Source: Ruoffia tabacinasalis
GTDB taxonomy: Bacteria > Bacillota > Bacilli > Lactobacillales > Aerococcaceae
Direction: 5' to 3'
DNA: 35,360 nucleotides
NCBI RefSeq assembly: GCF_005864045.1
Contig: NZ_VBSP01000022.1
Location: 1 to 35,360 of the forward strand
Shown: one piece after another, positions 1 to 8,678 of the stretch
How the letters are laid out: every line of letters begins with the position of its first letter
Numbering within the stretch: the stretch's first letter is position 1
The notes under the pieces: model-generated
The model's database searches: none
Told to the model about the DNA's origin: nothing
The model's input: only the letters and a program-made list of their open reading frames with translations
Made by a program: the position numbers and the translations under genes

Positions 1-36
1 TAAAGACTTGAGTTATAAAAGAATCGAAAAGCGACA

Positions 37-54
37 TTTCCCCCATGGGGGAAA
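37..54. repeat. Perfect 18-bp palindrome upstream of gshF
   Basis: TTTCCCCCATGGGGGAAA is a perfect inverted repeat about 180 bases before the gshF start. It is GC-rich in AT-rich surroundings and is not followed by a T-run, so it does not look like an intrinsic terminator on the plus strand. It could be an operator or the end of a gene lying left of the window. Function unknown. Confidence 0.5.
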
Positions 55-197
55 CCCTATACCTAAAAGTCTAATGGGGTATGTCTTTTGAATAACAATA
101 GTGTTGCATTTGATTTGACAACAGAGGAATTCTTTATTTCTATTGAAGCTTTTAACTTTTGGAATCACTTTCTACTATATAAAGTCTGATATTATTG

Positions 198-230
198 TAT
201 AATGTATTATACTCTTAATTCAAAGGAGGA
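198..230 (+). promoter_or_regulatory. Probable gshF -10 box and strong ribosome binding site
   Basis: TATAAT lies at 198-203 and AAAGGAGGA at 222-230, five bases before a GTG start. No good -35 box stands 16-18 bases upstream of the -10; a TTGACA at 115-120 is too far away for this -10. The Shine-Dalgarno site is what fixes the GTG start; the promoter is less certain. Confidence 0.4.
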
Positions 231-235
231 TTTTA

Positions 236-2515
236 GTGAAGATACAAGAGAGTTACTTTAAACTTGATCAAGTCCCTGGCCTTTGGCGTAGTACTGTTGG
301 ACTTGAGCGAGAATCTTTACGTGTTAACCATGATGGGAATATATCTAAGCACCTTCATTCTCCTGATTGGGGAACTCGTAAACAACAACCTTATATACAA
401 ACTGACTTTGCAGAAAGTCAATTAGAATTAATTACACCCCCTACTGTGTCAATCAGTGAACTACAAGATTGGTTAAGCTCCTTCCATCAAATCGTCGCAA
501 CAACGAATGAAGAGAACGGAGACTTATTATGGCCGTTTAGTACACCGGTAATTATCCCAGAGAATACTGAGGATATTAAGATTGCACAGTTAGAGAAGAT
601 TGAAGAGTATAATTACCGGGCATTTCTAGCCGAATTATATGGTAAGCATGTTCAATTAATTTCTGGAATTCATTATAACTTCCAAATTAATCCTGATATC
701 GAACATGATTCATTTGAAGCTCAGTCTGATTATGACGATGAATTGCAATTCAATAATAAGATTTATATGCATTTAGCTAGAAATTATTTCCGCTATCGTT
801 GGTTACTAACTTATCTCATAGGTGCTTCACCTTTTGTTGCTCCTAACTATGCGACGAACTTATATGGTAAACCTCATGCAGAGAGAATGCGTTCAATTAG
901 ACAAAGTCGTTATGGTTATCAGAACAAAGAGTCTGTTGTGATGAACTATGATTCTTTAGAAGACTTTGTTACTTCTATAGAAGATGCAATTGATTCTGGT
1001 GCTCTTTCTTTAGAGAAAGAATTGTACCGTGATGTTCGTCTCCGTGGAGGAGCGAATGCCCGAGAACTTTTAGATAAAGGAATTAGTTATCTTGAATTTC
1101 GTAACATCGATTTGAATCCTTATCATCCTCATGGGATTGATGATGAAACAATCGCATTGGTTCGTCTTTTTTTAATTACACTTTTATTTATCCCAGATGT
1201 AAAATACGACACTGAAATCTTAAAAGGAACTAAGATGAATTATGCAACTTCAGAAGCGGACGCTTTAGATGCTCCAATGGACATGGATGAAGCTAAATGG
1301 TTAGTCACTGCTATGCGCGAAGTTGCCGATCAATTATCTAACACAGATAATGTCTCTTCTATAGTAGATAAAGTTGAAGCTTCACTTGAAGATCCTTCAT
1401 TAACTTTAGCTGGACGCATTGTTGAAGAAGCAACTGACTATGATAGTTTCCTTGAGATGGGCTTACGCCTTGCCAAAGAACATCAAGAAGTTTACTTAGA
1501 TAAACCATACTTATTACATGGCTTTGAAAATCTCGAATTATCAACACAAGATGTGCTTAAAGAAGCAATTAAAACGGGTATTAAAGTAAGAATCATTGAC
1601 GGTGAGGAAAATGTGATCGAATTATCTTTCCAAGGACAAACTGAATACGTTAAAAGTGCAAATATGACTCGACTTGATTCTTTAATCAGTTATTTCTTAA
1701 TGGAAAATAAAGTCGCAACGAAAGTCTTACTCGATGATGCTGGTCTTAAAGTCCCTTCAGGAACATCATTTAGTAACATTGAAGATGCGAAAGCATACTA
1801 CACTTCCCTACCGGATAAAGCTATTGTAGTAAAACCTAAGAATACAAATTACGGTTTAGGTATTACAATCTTCAGAGGTAAACCGGGTGAAGAAGATTAT
1901 ATTGATGCTTTAAACTTTGCCTATAAGGAAGATCATACGGTTTTAGTTGAGGAGTATATAGAAGGAACTGAATTACGCTTCTATATTCAAGATAACCAAA
2001 CCATGGCAATTGTTGAACGTCGCCCAGCTCATATCATTGGAGACGGAATGTCTACCATTGGCGAGTTAATTGATGAAGTGAACAAAAACCCACTACGTGG
2101 ACGTGATCATAAAGCACCTTTAACAATCATTGAAAAAGGTGAAATCGAGACCCTTCAATTAAAAAACTATGGATATACTTTTGATTCTGTACCAGAAGAT
2201 GGTAAGACAGTATATTTACGTGAGAACAGTAATGTGTCGACCGGTGGAGTTTCAATTGATCGTACCGATGATACGCATGAAGGTTATAAGAAGATTGCTG
2301 AAAAAGCTTCTCAATTACTTGAAGCAAGCTTCTGTGGTGTAGATATCATTATTGAAGACTACACTAAAGAACCTACTCAGGATAATTACGGTATTATCGA
2401 AGCAAACTTTAATCCGATGATTGCGATTCACCGCTTCCCAGGCGAAGGAACACCTCGTCTTTTAGGAAAAGCAATGTTAAATCAATTATTCCCTGACGTT
2501 TATAATAGAGGGTAA
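236..2515 (+). CDS. gshF: Bifunctional glutamate-cysteine ligase / glutathione synthetase GshF
   Basis: The 759-residue protein matches the two-domain GshF (gshAB) of streptococci, listeriae and enterococci, which makes glutathione from Glu, Cys and Gly in two ATP-dependent steps. The N-terminal half (about 1-450) is a GshA-type glutamate-cysteine ligase, with a glutamate-cysteine ligase stretch NYFRYRWLLTYLIGASPF near residue 180. The C-terminal part (about 480-755) is an ATP-grasp domain with VVKPKNTNYGLGI near residue 530 and VEEYIEGTELRFYI near residue 570. Length is typical (about 750). The start is GTG at 236, set by AAAGGAGGA just upstream. The gene stands alone between an upstream region with its own -10 and a downstream terminator. 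Glutathione here probably serves oxidative-stress defence in a bacterium that also carries flavin NADH oxidase. Confidence 0.96.
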   Translation: MKIQESYFKLDQVPGLWRSTVGLERESLRVNHDGNISKHLHSPDWGTRKQQPYIQTDFAESQLELITPPTVSISELQDWLSSFHQIVATTNEENGDLLWPFSTPVIIPENTEDIKIAQLEKIEEYNYRAFLAELYGKHVQLISGIHYNFQINPDIEHDSFEAQSDYDDELQFNNKIYMHLARNYFRYRWLLTYLIGASPFVAPNYATNLYGKPHAERMRSIRQSRYGYQNKESVVMNYDSLEDFVTSIEDAIDSGALSLEKELYRDVRLRGGANARELLDKGISYLEFRNIDLNPYHPHGIDDETIALVRLFLITLLFIPDVKYDTEILKGTKMNYATSEADALDAPMDMDEAKWLVTAMREVADQLSNTDNVSSIVDKVEASLEDPSLTLAGRIVEEATDYDSFLEMGLRLAKEHQEVYLDKPYLLHGFENLELSTQDVLKEAIKTGIKVRIIDGEENVIELSFQGQTEYVKSANMTRLDSLISYFLMENKVATKVLLDDAGLKVPSGTSFSNIEDAKAYYTSLPDKAIVVKPKNTNYGLGITIFRGKPGEEDYIDALNFAYKEDHTVLVEEYIEGTELRFYIQDNQTMAIVERRPAHIIGDGMSTIGELIDEVNKNPLRGRDHKAPLTIIEKGEIETLQLKNYGYTFDSVPEDGKTVYLRENSNVSTGGVSIDRTDDTHEGYKKIAEKASQLLEASFCGVDIIIEDYTKEPTQDNYGIIEANFNPMIAIHRFPGEGTPRLLGKAMLNQLFPDVYNRG

Positions 2516-2568
2516 TATTACAGTCGTACATTTACACAAACTTTACATTTCCTTTATTAGAGCGTATG

Positions 2569-2606
2569 CTTCACTGACGTATAATAGCGTTAGTGAAGTA
2601 TTTTTT
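2569..2606 (+). terminator. Intrinsic terminator of gshF
   Basis: CTTCACTGACG (2569-2579) pairs with CGTTAGTGAAG (2588-2598) in an 11-bp stem with one G-U pair, followed by TATTTTTTAT. The 8-base loop contains TATAAT, which could double as a -10 box for the next gene, but the hexamer 17 bases upstream (TTAGAG) is a poor -35. Confidence 0.8.
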
Positions 2607-2623
2607 ATAAAGGAGCAGATTGG

Positions 2624-3469
2624 ATGATGAAGTATTTGAGATATGTCGTAATCGTATCACTAAGTCTCACTGGCTTAAGTGGAGCTACACCTGTTTTTGC
2701 AGACGACGTTAAGTCTTTAGCAGAAGAAGAGAATAGTGTTTTCGTTGATGCTATGCTTAACGAAGAAGTTTATTCAGTAGAGAAATTACATGAAACCTTT
2801 GGAGAGCCTAGCTCAGAAGAAGAACTTGATGATTCTACTTCGCGTCAATTTTTCAATTTAGAAAGAGAAGATGAAGCGACAAGTTTAGAAGTGATCGCGG
2901 ATATCTCAACTGAAGATGCCGAAGAAGTGATTAATCTGACATTTAACATCGATTTCGAAGATGTCGTATATGAAGATGCGGATGCTTTTTCCGATACCTA
3001 CTCTGAATTAGTTGATCATGCTTTAGTGTTGCACAATGAAGGAACCGTGATTGTAAGAGATCAAGTGGTTGAAACGTTGGGTGATCCAACTACAATTACC
3101 TTAGCTGGTTCTTATGAATTATTAGTTTATTCAGTTGGTGATAGTGATTCAAGTACTGATTACATCGTTGTGTTATTAGATGATAAAGTTTATGCTTTAA
3201 ATGAACATTCGAATGCCGATGGTAATCTTGAGAAAGACTTCGACATCACACCGTCTCAATTGAATCAACTTTCACACACGAGTGGAGTAACTTATAACGA
3301 AATGGTTGATCAAATTGGACAACCAGATAGTATCTATCATGACTTCCCTAACTCTGTTATAACTTACGTTTGGTATTCAGATACCGATGAAGATTTCTCA
3401 GAAATCAGTTATATCACAGACTTCCGTGATATTATGGTTGGTATTGGTCATCAATTACAAGGTGAATAA
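2624..3469 (+). CDS. Secreted protein with three BLIP/SmpA-like repeats
   Basis: 281 residues. The first ~27 residues are a type I signal peptide (MMKYLRYVVIVSLSL..., cleavage after PVFA). The mature part is acidic and holds three units of one pattern: a short helix ending in LxxxxGxP, then beta strands. They are HETFGEPSS (near 48), VETLGDPTT (near 148) and VDQIGQPDS (near 228); the last is followed by TYVWYSDTDEDF. This resembles the small alpha/beta fold of BLIP/SmpA/OmlA-type proteins common in Firmicutes lipoproteins, but there is no lipobox Cys, so it is probably released or held non-covalently. The protein encoded at 14015-15652 carries two more units of the same kind. AGGAG stands 8 bases before the first ATG; the ATG at 2627 is an alternative. 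Function unknown; the fold call is by motif only. Confidence 0.7.
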   Translation: MMKYLRYVVIVSLSLTGLSGATPVFADDVKSLAEEENSVFVDAMLNEEVYSVEKLHETFGEPSSEEELDDSTSRQFFNLEREDEATSLEVIADISTEDAEEVINLTFNIDFEDVVYEDADAFSDTYSELVDHALVLHNEGTVIVRDQVVETLGDPTTITLAGSYELLVYSVGDSDSSTDYIVVLLDDKVYALNEHSNADGNLEKDFDITPSQLNQLSHTSGVTYNEMVDQIGQPDSIYHDFPNSVITYVWYSDTDEDFSEISYITDFRDIMVGIGHQLQGE

Positions 3470-3477
3470 TTAAAAAT

Positions 3478-3522
3478 AGCCCCGCTGATTTGTTATAACG
3501 CAAATCAGCGGGGCTTTCTTTA
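3478..3522. terminator. Bidirectional terminator between facing genes
   Basis: AGCCCCGCTGATTTG (3478-3492) and its exact complement at 3501-3515 form a 15-bp stem with an 8-base loop. T-rich runs follow on the plus strand (TTCTTTAT) and on the minus strand (ATTTTTAATT), so it can end both the plus-strand secreted-protein gene and lplA. Confidence 0.92.
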
Positions 3523-3527
3523 TGTTT

Positions 3528-4535
3528 TTATGCGAAGATTAAGTTAACAATCTCTTCTAAAGTCGTATTTCCAAAATATTTATTCACATCAACATCAGCT
3601 AAAGCTTCTGTCACTGCTTGGCGTTCATATCTTACGCCATTTAATTTCTCTTCAACATCTTTAATATTACCTAAACCAAAGAAGTCTCCATAAATACGTG
3701 TATCTTTAATGATACCTTGGCTCACATTGAAGCGAATATCAACAAAACCGAATGGGAATTTATGACTTTGTTCAACATCAAAGTCCGGTGATTTACCGTA
3801 ATTCCATTCCCAGTTTCCCATACGTTCTTCACGTAGTTTATAAACGCCTTCCCAAATCTCATCTGTTAATTTTAATTCAGGGACGTCTTCACGTTTGTCT
3901 ACACCGAAAATTTCTAAAAGAATTAAATCTCTAAACTCTTCTGTTGAAAGATCACGGTATTTTTCATCCACATATGGTTTGATGTTTGTGACACGTGAAC
4001 GTACAGACTTAATACCTTTCGATTCGATTTTAGCTTTTCTTGGTTTTAGAACGTTATTTGTCTCGTCTAAGTCTGAATCAAATAAAATAGTTCCGTGAGC
4101 TGTCATTCGACCATCTTTAGCATACATAGCATTTCCAGAGAATTTCTTCCCATCAATGAGTAAGTCATTACGCCCTTCTAAAGCTGCTTCCGTTGCTCCC
4201 ATCTTATGTAAAGCTTCGATTATCGGTTCCGTCACACTCTTGAAGTCACGGAAAGTTCCGTCATCATCTTTAATAAAGCAGAAACAAAAGTTTCCTAGAT
4301 CATGATACACTGCCCCGCCACCAGACATACGACGAACGACTTGCACATTATGTTCGTCAACATATGATTGGTTAATTTCTTCCGTCGTATTTTGGTTACG
4401 TCCAACGATAATTGAAGGTTCATTAATATAGAATAGCAGAATTGGTTCGTCAACTAGACGATTTTCTACTAAATAAGTTTCTAGTGCAATATTCAGACTG
4501 GCATCATAATTATTACCATTATCCACAAAAATCAT
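3528..4535 (-). CDS. lplA: Lipoate-protein ligase
   Basis: 335 residues, the normal size of LplA. The enzyme adenylates lipoate and transfers it to the lipoyl domains of 2-oxoacid dehydrogenases or GcvH. The biotin/lipoate ligase domain shows RRMSGGGAVYHD at 68-79 and KFSGNA at 131-136, whose Lys is the conserved lipoyl-AMP-binding lysine. The C-terminal accessory domain (about 245-335) is present. GAGGA lies 9 bases before the ATG. The start is 18 bases after the stop of the M42 peptidase gene with no terminator between, so the two are probably co-transcribed. Whether it prefers free lipoate or octanoate cannot be told from sequence. Confidence 0.94.
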   Translation of the reverse strand: MIFVDNGNNYDASLNIALETYLVENRLVDEPILLFYINEPSIIVGRNQNTTEEINQSYVDEHNVQVVRRMSGGGAVYHDLGNFCFCFIKDDDGTFRDFKSVTEPIIEALHKMGATEAALEGRNDLLIDGKKFSGNAMYAKDGRMTAHGTILFDSDLDETNNVLKPRKAKIESKGIKSVRSRVTNIKPYVDEKYRDLSTEEFRDLILLEIFGVDKREDVPELKLTDEIWEGVYKLREERMGNWEWNYGKSPDFDVEQSHKFPFGFVDIRFNVSQGIIKDTRIYGDFFGLGNIKDVEEKLNGVRYERQAVTEALADVDVNKYFGNTTLEEIVNLIFA

Positions 4536-4553
4536 AGTTGTTATCCTCTTTCT

Positions 4554-5636
4554 CTAAACATTTTCTTTAATTGTCGCAACAGTTTCTGTATTTAACTCAT
4601 CTAAAATTGCTGTCACTAGACGAACTGTATTCTTGAAGTCATCTTCATGAATCACTGAAGTTGTTGAATGTAAATAACGAACTGGAACGGTAATTGCGAT
4701 AGATGGAATACCTGCTTGAGCTGTATGAATCGATCCAGCGTCTGTTCCTCCACCTGGAATAAATGTATATTGGAATGGAATGTCATGTTTTTCAGCAATG
4801 TTTACGACAAAGTCACGCAAACCTTTATGTGAAATCATTGATGCATCAAAGACAATGACTTGTGGCCCTTTTCCTAATTCACTATCCGCTTCTGCTTTGG
4901 TCATACCTGGCGTATCTCCTGCAGTACCCGTATCTAAAGCAATCGCAATATCAGGGTGAACTAAGTTGGCGGCAACTTTTGCACCACGTAACCCAACTTC
5001 TTCTTGTACGTTTGCACCTGAGAATAGTACAGTGTCATGTCCTTTTTCTTTTGCATATTTTAAAACTTCAACCGCAACAGCAACACCAATACGGTTATCC
5101 CATGCTTTTCCTAATAAGAAAGGTGTGTCGTTTAGACGACGAGTTTTAATTAACGGTGTAATCATATCACCAGGACGGATGCCCATTTTTTCAATGTCTT
5201 CTTTTGATTGTCCTCCAACATCGATAAAGATATCTTTCATATCAATTGGCTTTTTACGCGCTTCTGCTGTCAATACGTGAGGTGGTTTTGATCCAGTAAC
5301 CCCTTCGATTTCTTTACCTTCTCTTGTTGTTATAACTACTTCTTGTGCGAGTACAACTTGACTCCACCAGCCACCAATCGTAACGAATTTGATGAATCCT
5401 TTATCAGTGATTTCACTGACCATGAAACCAACTTCGTCCATATGTGCTGCCATTAAGACTTTAGGTCCTTCTGCATCTCCGGTATGTTTACCGAAGATCC
5501 CTCCTAAACCATCTTGAACGAATTCGTCCACATAAGATTCAGTTTCTTTCTTGAAAAGTTCACGGACTTGCGTTTCATTTCCTGCAATTCCATTAACTTC
5601 TGTTAAGTTTACTAATAATTCTTTATTCAATTCCAT
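4554..5636 (-). CDS. pepA: M42 family aminopeptidase (glutamyl aminopeptidase PepA / FrvX type)
   Basis: 360 residues from the chosen start. M42 peptidases are cytoplasmic, two-metal, tetrahedral aminopeptidases that trim peptides. All expected metal and catalytic residues are visible: His65 in AAHMDEVG, Asp180 in KAWDNRIG, the Glu212-Glu213 pair in NVQEEVGLRG, Asp235 in ALDTGTAG and His323 in RYLHSTTS. In lactococci this family includes the glutamyl/aspartyl-specific PepA, so the symbol is likely but specificity is not proven. An in-frame ATG at 5666 would add ten residues (MKENQKGNEC) but has no Shine-Dalgarno; AAAGGA precedes the ATG at 5636, so that start is used. It is the first gene of a pair with lplA. 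Confidence 0.93.
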   Translation of the reverse strand: MELNKELLVNLTEVNGIAGNETQVRELFKKETESYVDEFVQDGLGGIFGKHTGDAEGPKVLMAAHMDEVGFMVSEITDKGFIKFVTIGGWWSQVVLAQEVVITTREGKEIEGVTGSKPPHVLTAEARKKPIDMKDIFIDVGGQSKEDIEKMGIRPGDMITPLIKTRRLNDTPFLLGKAWDNRIGVAVAVEVLKYAKEKGHDTVLFSGANVQEEVGLRGAKVAANLVHPDIAIALDTGTAGDTPGMTKAEADSELGKGPQVIVFDASMISHKGLRDFVVNIAEKHDIPFQYTFIPGGGTDAGSIHTAQAGIPSIAITVPVRYLHSTTSVIHEDDFKNTVRLVTAILDELNTETVATIKENV

Positions 5637-5702
5637 ACATTCATTTCCTTTCTGATTTTCCTTCATACTGAATATTTTAACACGTTTTCATTATAAATAG
5701 TG

Positions 5703-5711
5703 ATTATAACA
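5703..5711 (-). promoter_or_regulatory. Extended -10 promoter of the pepA-lplA pair
   Basis: On the minus strand the sequence reads TGTTATAAT, a perfect extended -10, about 70 bases before the pepA start. No consensus -35 is seen at 17 bases. A second, weaker extended -10 (TGTTAAAAT) lies nearer the gene. Confidence 0.55.
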
Positions 5712-5742
5712 CTTAATAATTTGTTATTTCCTATATAAAGGT

Positions 5743-6726
5743 TTACTCATTGATTTTGACGATTATTTTTCCGATATTCTCGTTGTTTTCCATCATCTCA
5801 TGCGCTTTTGGTAGCTCTGAGAAATCGAGTACTTCATGAATAATTGCTTTGATTTCCCCTGATGCAAAATGCGGCATGACGTTCTTCACGAACTCTTTCG
5901 TTAACACACCTTTATAAGCATTGCTTCTTGGGGTCAAGAGCGTCCCCTTAAGATGAATGCGTTTCTGCATAATATCAAAAATATTAAATTGCTCCACTTC
6001 AGATCCACCTAGTGTCCCAATCAGTATCCATCTCGAATCGACCTTGGCACTTTTTAGATTTAAGTCATAATAAGAAGCTCCAATAAAGTCTAAAATAACG
6101 TCAACACCTTCGTCATTTGTTTCTTCAAGCACCCGTTTGGCGATATCTTCTTCTTTATAATTAATCGGAAAATCAGATCCTAATTCTTTCATTTTCTCTA
6201 ATTTCTCTTTGCGACTGGATGTCGATAAGATTTTGGCGTCACTTAATTGCTTGGCCATTTGAATTGCGGCTGTTCCCACTCCACTAGCACCTGCATGAAT
6301 TAAAATACTTTCACCTTTTTTCAACTCACCTAACCAGTACATAGTTTGATAAGCAGTTAAAAATACTTCTGGAATCGCAGCGCCTTCTTCATATGTCAAA
6401 TTCTCTGGTAAAATCATCGCGAACTCTGCGGGCATCACTGCGTATTCTTGATACGATCCTTGAATGACTAAGCCAGCAACGCGCGTTCCTGGTTTTAGGT
6501 CTGTTCGATCAGAGCGGTTTTCAATTATTTCACCTGCAACTTCAATTCCTAACACTGGATACGGTGCTTCTAGTTGTTTGTTCTCTCGCGTAAGAATCTC
6601 AGTTCGGTTAATACCGAAAGCTTTTACTTTAATTAACACTTCACCATCTGCTGGAAGTGGCGTCGGACGTTCTTCTTGAATTAATTTATCTACGCCACCT
6701 GGTTCAGTAATTGTCCATGCTTTCAT
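5743..6726 (-). CDS. Zinc-independent quinone oxidoreductase-type MDR protein
   Basis: 327 residues from the chosen start. It is a medium-chain dehydrogenase/reductase of the NADPH:quinone reductase (QOR, Qor/YogA-like) group: an N-terminal GroES-like domain (MKAWTITEPGG...), then a Rossmann domain with the dinucleotide-binding loop AGASGVGTAA at 145-154. The cysteines that bind zinc in alcohol dehydrogenases are absent, as expected for QOR. It likely reduces quinones or alpha,beta-unsaturated carbonyls with NADPH; the substrate is unknown. A longer frame starts at 6771, but AGGAGGAA sits 6 bases before the ATG at 6726 and family members begin MKA, so 6726 is preferred. The 15-codon in-frame extension has its own purine-rich site and may be untranslated leader. 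Confidence 0.86.
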   Translation of the reverse strand: MKAWTITEPGGVDKLIQEERPTPLPADGEVLIKVKAFGINRTEILTRENKQLEAPYPVLGIEVAGEIIENRSDRTDLKPGTRVAGLVIQGSYQEYAVMPAEFAMILPENLTYEEGAAIPEVFLTAYQTMYWLGELKKGESILIHAGASGVGTAAIQMAKQLSDAKILSTSSRKEKLEKMKELGSDFPINYKEEDIAKRVLEETNDEGVDVILDFIGASYYDLNLKSAKVDSRWILIGTLGGSEVEQFNIFDIMQKRIHLKGTLLTPRSNAYKGVLTKEFVKNVMPHFASGEIKAIIHEVLDFSELPKAHEMMENNENIGKIIVKINE

Positions 6727-6781
6727 GTTATTCCTCCTAAGTGATTGTATTATCATGGATAAGTTGTTCATCCTCTCTCCT

Positions 6782-6810
6782 ATGATATCAAAAGTACTAA
6801 GGCAAACAAA
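6782..6810 (-). promoter_or_regulatory. Promoter of the QOR gene
   Basis: On the minus strand TTTGTT (6805-6810) and TATCAT (6782-6787) are 17 bases apart and the -10 is preceded by TGA, giving an extended -10. The start of transcription would be near 6775, some 50 bases before the ATG. Confidence 0.5.
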
Positions 6811-6822
6811 AATCTTAGCTCA

Positions 6823-6852
6823 AAATAAAAAACCGCTATAAAATAGCGGTTT
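6823..6852 (-). terminator. Intrinsic terminator of the NADH oxidase gene
   Basis: A 10-bp stem of AAACCGCTAT and ATAGCGGTTT with a 3-base loop is followed on the minus strand by TTTTTTATTTT. It stands 13 bases after the nox stop. Confidence 0.9.
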
Positions 6853-6865
6853 GAGTTTGAATATA

Positions 6866-8197
6866 TTATTTTGCTTTTAATGCAGCCATTGTGATGTAGT
6901 TGTAAGGTTGGTTGAAGTGAGGTAAGAAGAAAATATCTGTTAACTTCAACGTATCAATCGTTACTTTTTGTTGAATGGCTAATGAGAACATATGAATCGT
7001 TGCTGACATGTCATAACGTGAAGCAATTTGAGCTCCCACAATACGGCGAGTTCCTTTTTCAAAAACAATACGGATCTTAACTGTTTCATTATCGCTCATG
7101 TAAGGTGATTTTTGTACATCTTCATGCTCAACATAATCCACATCAATACCAAAACGTTGGCAAGCTTTTATTGAGTATCCAGTTGATACTAGGTTTAGAC
7201 CAAAGATCGAAATACCGTTTGATCCTTGAACACCCACGTGTTCTAAGTCAGTTCCAGCAACGTTATGTCCACCAACGATTCCTGAACGAACAGCGTTACT
7301 TGCTAATGCGATGTAAGCTGTATCTTGTAATGCATTAGAGTAAACTGTCGCACAGTCACCAATTGCATAAACATCTGGATCACTTGTTTGTTGGTGACGG
7401 TCTACTAAGTAAGCTCCGTTCGCAAATAATTCTAAATGATCTTGTCCTAAATCATTGTTTGGACGGAAACCAATAGCGTTAACTACTAAATCAACGTCAT
7501 AGTGACCTTTATTTGTTTTAATTGCTTTAACACGACCTTCTTCACCTTCATAAGCTTCAGCTAATTCACCAAAGTGTAAGTCTAAGCCGTTGTCAGCTAA
7601 GTTTTTATCCATTAATTGAGCAAACTCTTCATCATAATAGTTTGATAATGATGTAGACATTGCATCGAATAATAATACTTGTTTACCGCGACGTTGAATT
7701 GCTTCTGCAATCTCAACACCAATATAACCAGCACCGATAACAGCAACTTTTTCAATCTTGTCACTATTTAACTCTTCATCAACCGCTTGTCCTTCTTGGA
7801 ATAATTTAAGGAAGTGGATTCCGTCTAAGTCTTTACCTGGTACATTTGGTTCAATTGGTTTAGAACCAGTAGCTAAGATTAATTTGTCATATGACTCTTC
7901 AATCTCTTCACCATCTTTTGTTACAGCATGAACAACTTTATTATCGTAATCAACACGATCAACCGTTGTTTCCATTAAGATGCGAGCACCTTTATCTTCA
8001 AAATCTTTACTCTCTGTATAGAATAAATCATTACGATTTTCTACTTCGCGAGCAACCCATAAAGCAGTACCTGCTCCAACATAACTAATGTTATCATTTT
8101 TCTCAATTAATACTACTTCATGACCTTCGTACTCATCAAGTAAAACATTCGCTGCAGCAATCCCCGCATGGTTAGCACCAATAATTACAACTTTCAT
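6866..8197 (-). CDS. nox: NoxE-type FAD-dependent NADH oxidase with Ala in place of the redox Cys42
   Basis: 443 residues, closely resembling lactococcal NoxE in layout: FAD-binding GANHAG at 7-12 with His10, NAD-binding IGAGYIGVEIAEA near 150, second FAD motif IGDCATVYSNA near 275, and a C-terminal dimerisation domain ending FFLPHFNQPYNYITMAALKAK. The family reduces O2 with NADH and regenerates NAD+. The odd point is the active-site loop SYVGAGTALW: the position of the Cys42 that cycles through Cys-SOH is Ala (codon GCA at 8072-8074). In this family loss of Cys42 gives H2O2 rather than water. A TTG at 8200 is in frame, but AGGGGGAA is placed for the ATG at 8197. The gene is monocistronic with a long upstream region. 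Confidence 0.92.
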   Translation of the reverse strand: MKVVIIGANHAGIAAANVLLDEYEGHEVVLIEKNDNISYVGAGTALWVAREVENRNDLFYTESKDFEDKGARILMETTVDRVDYDNKVVHAVTKDGEEIEESYDKLILATGSKPIEPNVPGKDLDGIHFLKLFQEGQAVDEELNSDKIEKVAVIGAGYIGVEIAEAIQRRGKQVLLFDAMSTSLSNYYDEEFAQLMDKNLADNGLDLHFGELAEAYEGEEGRVKAIKTNKGHYDVDLVVNAIGFRPNNDLGQDHLELFANGAYLVDRHQQTSDPDVYAIGDCATVYSNALQDTAYIALASNAVRSGIVGGHNVAGTDLEHVGVQGSNGISIFGLNLVSTGYSIKACQRFGIDVDYVEHEDVQKSPYMSDNETVKIRIVFEKGTRRIVGAQIASRYDMSATIHMFSLAIQQKVTIDTLKLTDIFFLPHFNQPYNYITMAALKAK

Positions 8198-8240
8198 CAA
8201 TTATTTCCCCCTAATATACCTTTTTAAATCTAATAAGTAC

Positions 8241-8296
8241 ATCATATCACAAAGTAATTTAAAATTTAAGTTAAAATATTATGAGTAACTTTGTGA
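8241..8296 (-). promoter_or_regulatory. nox promoter with a spaced inverted repeat
   Basis: On the minus strand TGATATGAT (8241-8249) is an extended -10 about 45 bases before the nox ATG. Overlapping it is ACTTTGTGA (minus strand, 8247-8255); the same nine bases recur on the plus strand at 8288-8296. The centres are 41 bases apart, close to four helical turns. This looks like a pair of operator half-sites for a repressor; the regulator is not identified. Confidence 0.45.
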
Positions 8297-8678
8297 AAAC
8301 AGCTTGTTTATTGACATAACAGAGTTTCCATCCTATTCAATATCCTTATAATAATTGCTTATAGGCTTGTGAAAATTGAATTTAAGTTATTAACCGCTGT
8401 TACAAAATCCTTTTATTCCAAAGTTTATAATCTTTTAATCATTACTTGTAGGCAATTCCAGAAATTCAGGTTTGTAAAAATTTGCAATTTAGCGAACACA
8501 ATGAATAGTTTGTGAAATAGATTATTATGAAATGTTAAACTCAATAATGTAACAGAGTTGGCATTGGCTGTGAATTTTGGAATTATAGGGATTTAGGTCC
8601 TTGAGAATTTCTCAAAGATGGTTTTTCGCAATTTGGTGCCCTTAAATTTTCTCAGGAACACAATTATCATTCCAATTC
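8297..8678. other. Long non-coding region upstream of nox
   Basis: No credible gene is seen on either strand. The stretch has repeated TTCACAA/TTGTGAA-like words, all in one orientation, at 8291-8299, 8367-8375 and 8510-8517, with a weaker form near 8569-8575. It also has two copies of TAACAGAGTT (near 8328 and 8550) and a CACAA-N8-TTGTG inverted repeat near 8497-8514. It may hold regulator sites for nox or be the relic of something decayed. Confidence 0.4.

Noticed and set aside
5637-5666. Longer M42 peptidase start
   Set aside because: The ten extra residues encode the ribosome binding site of the real start and have none of their own.
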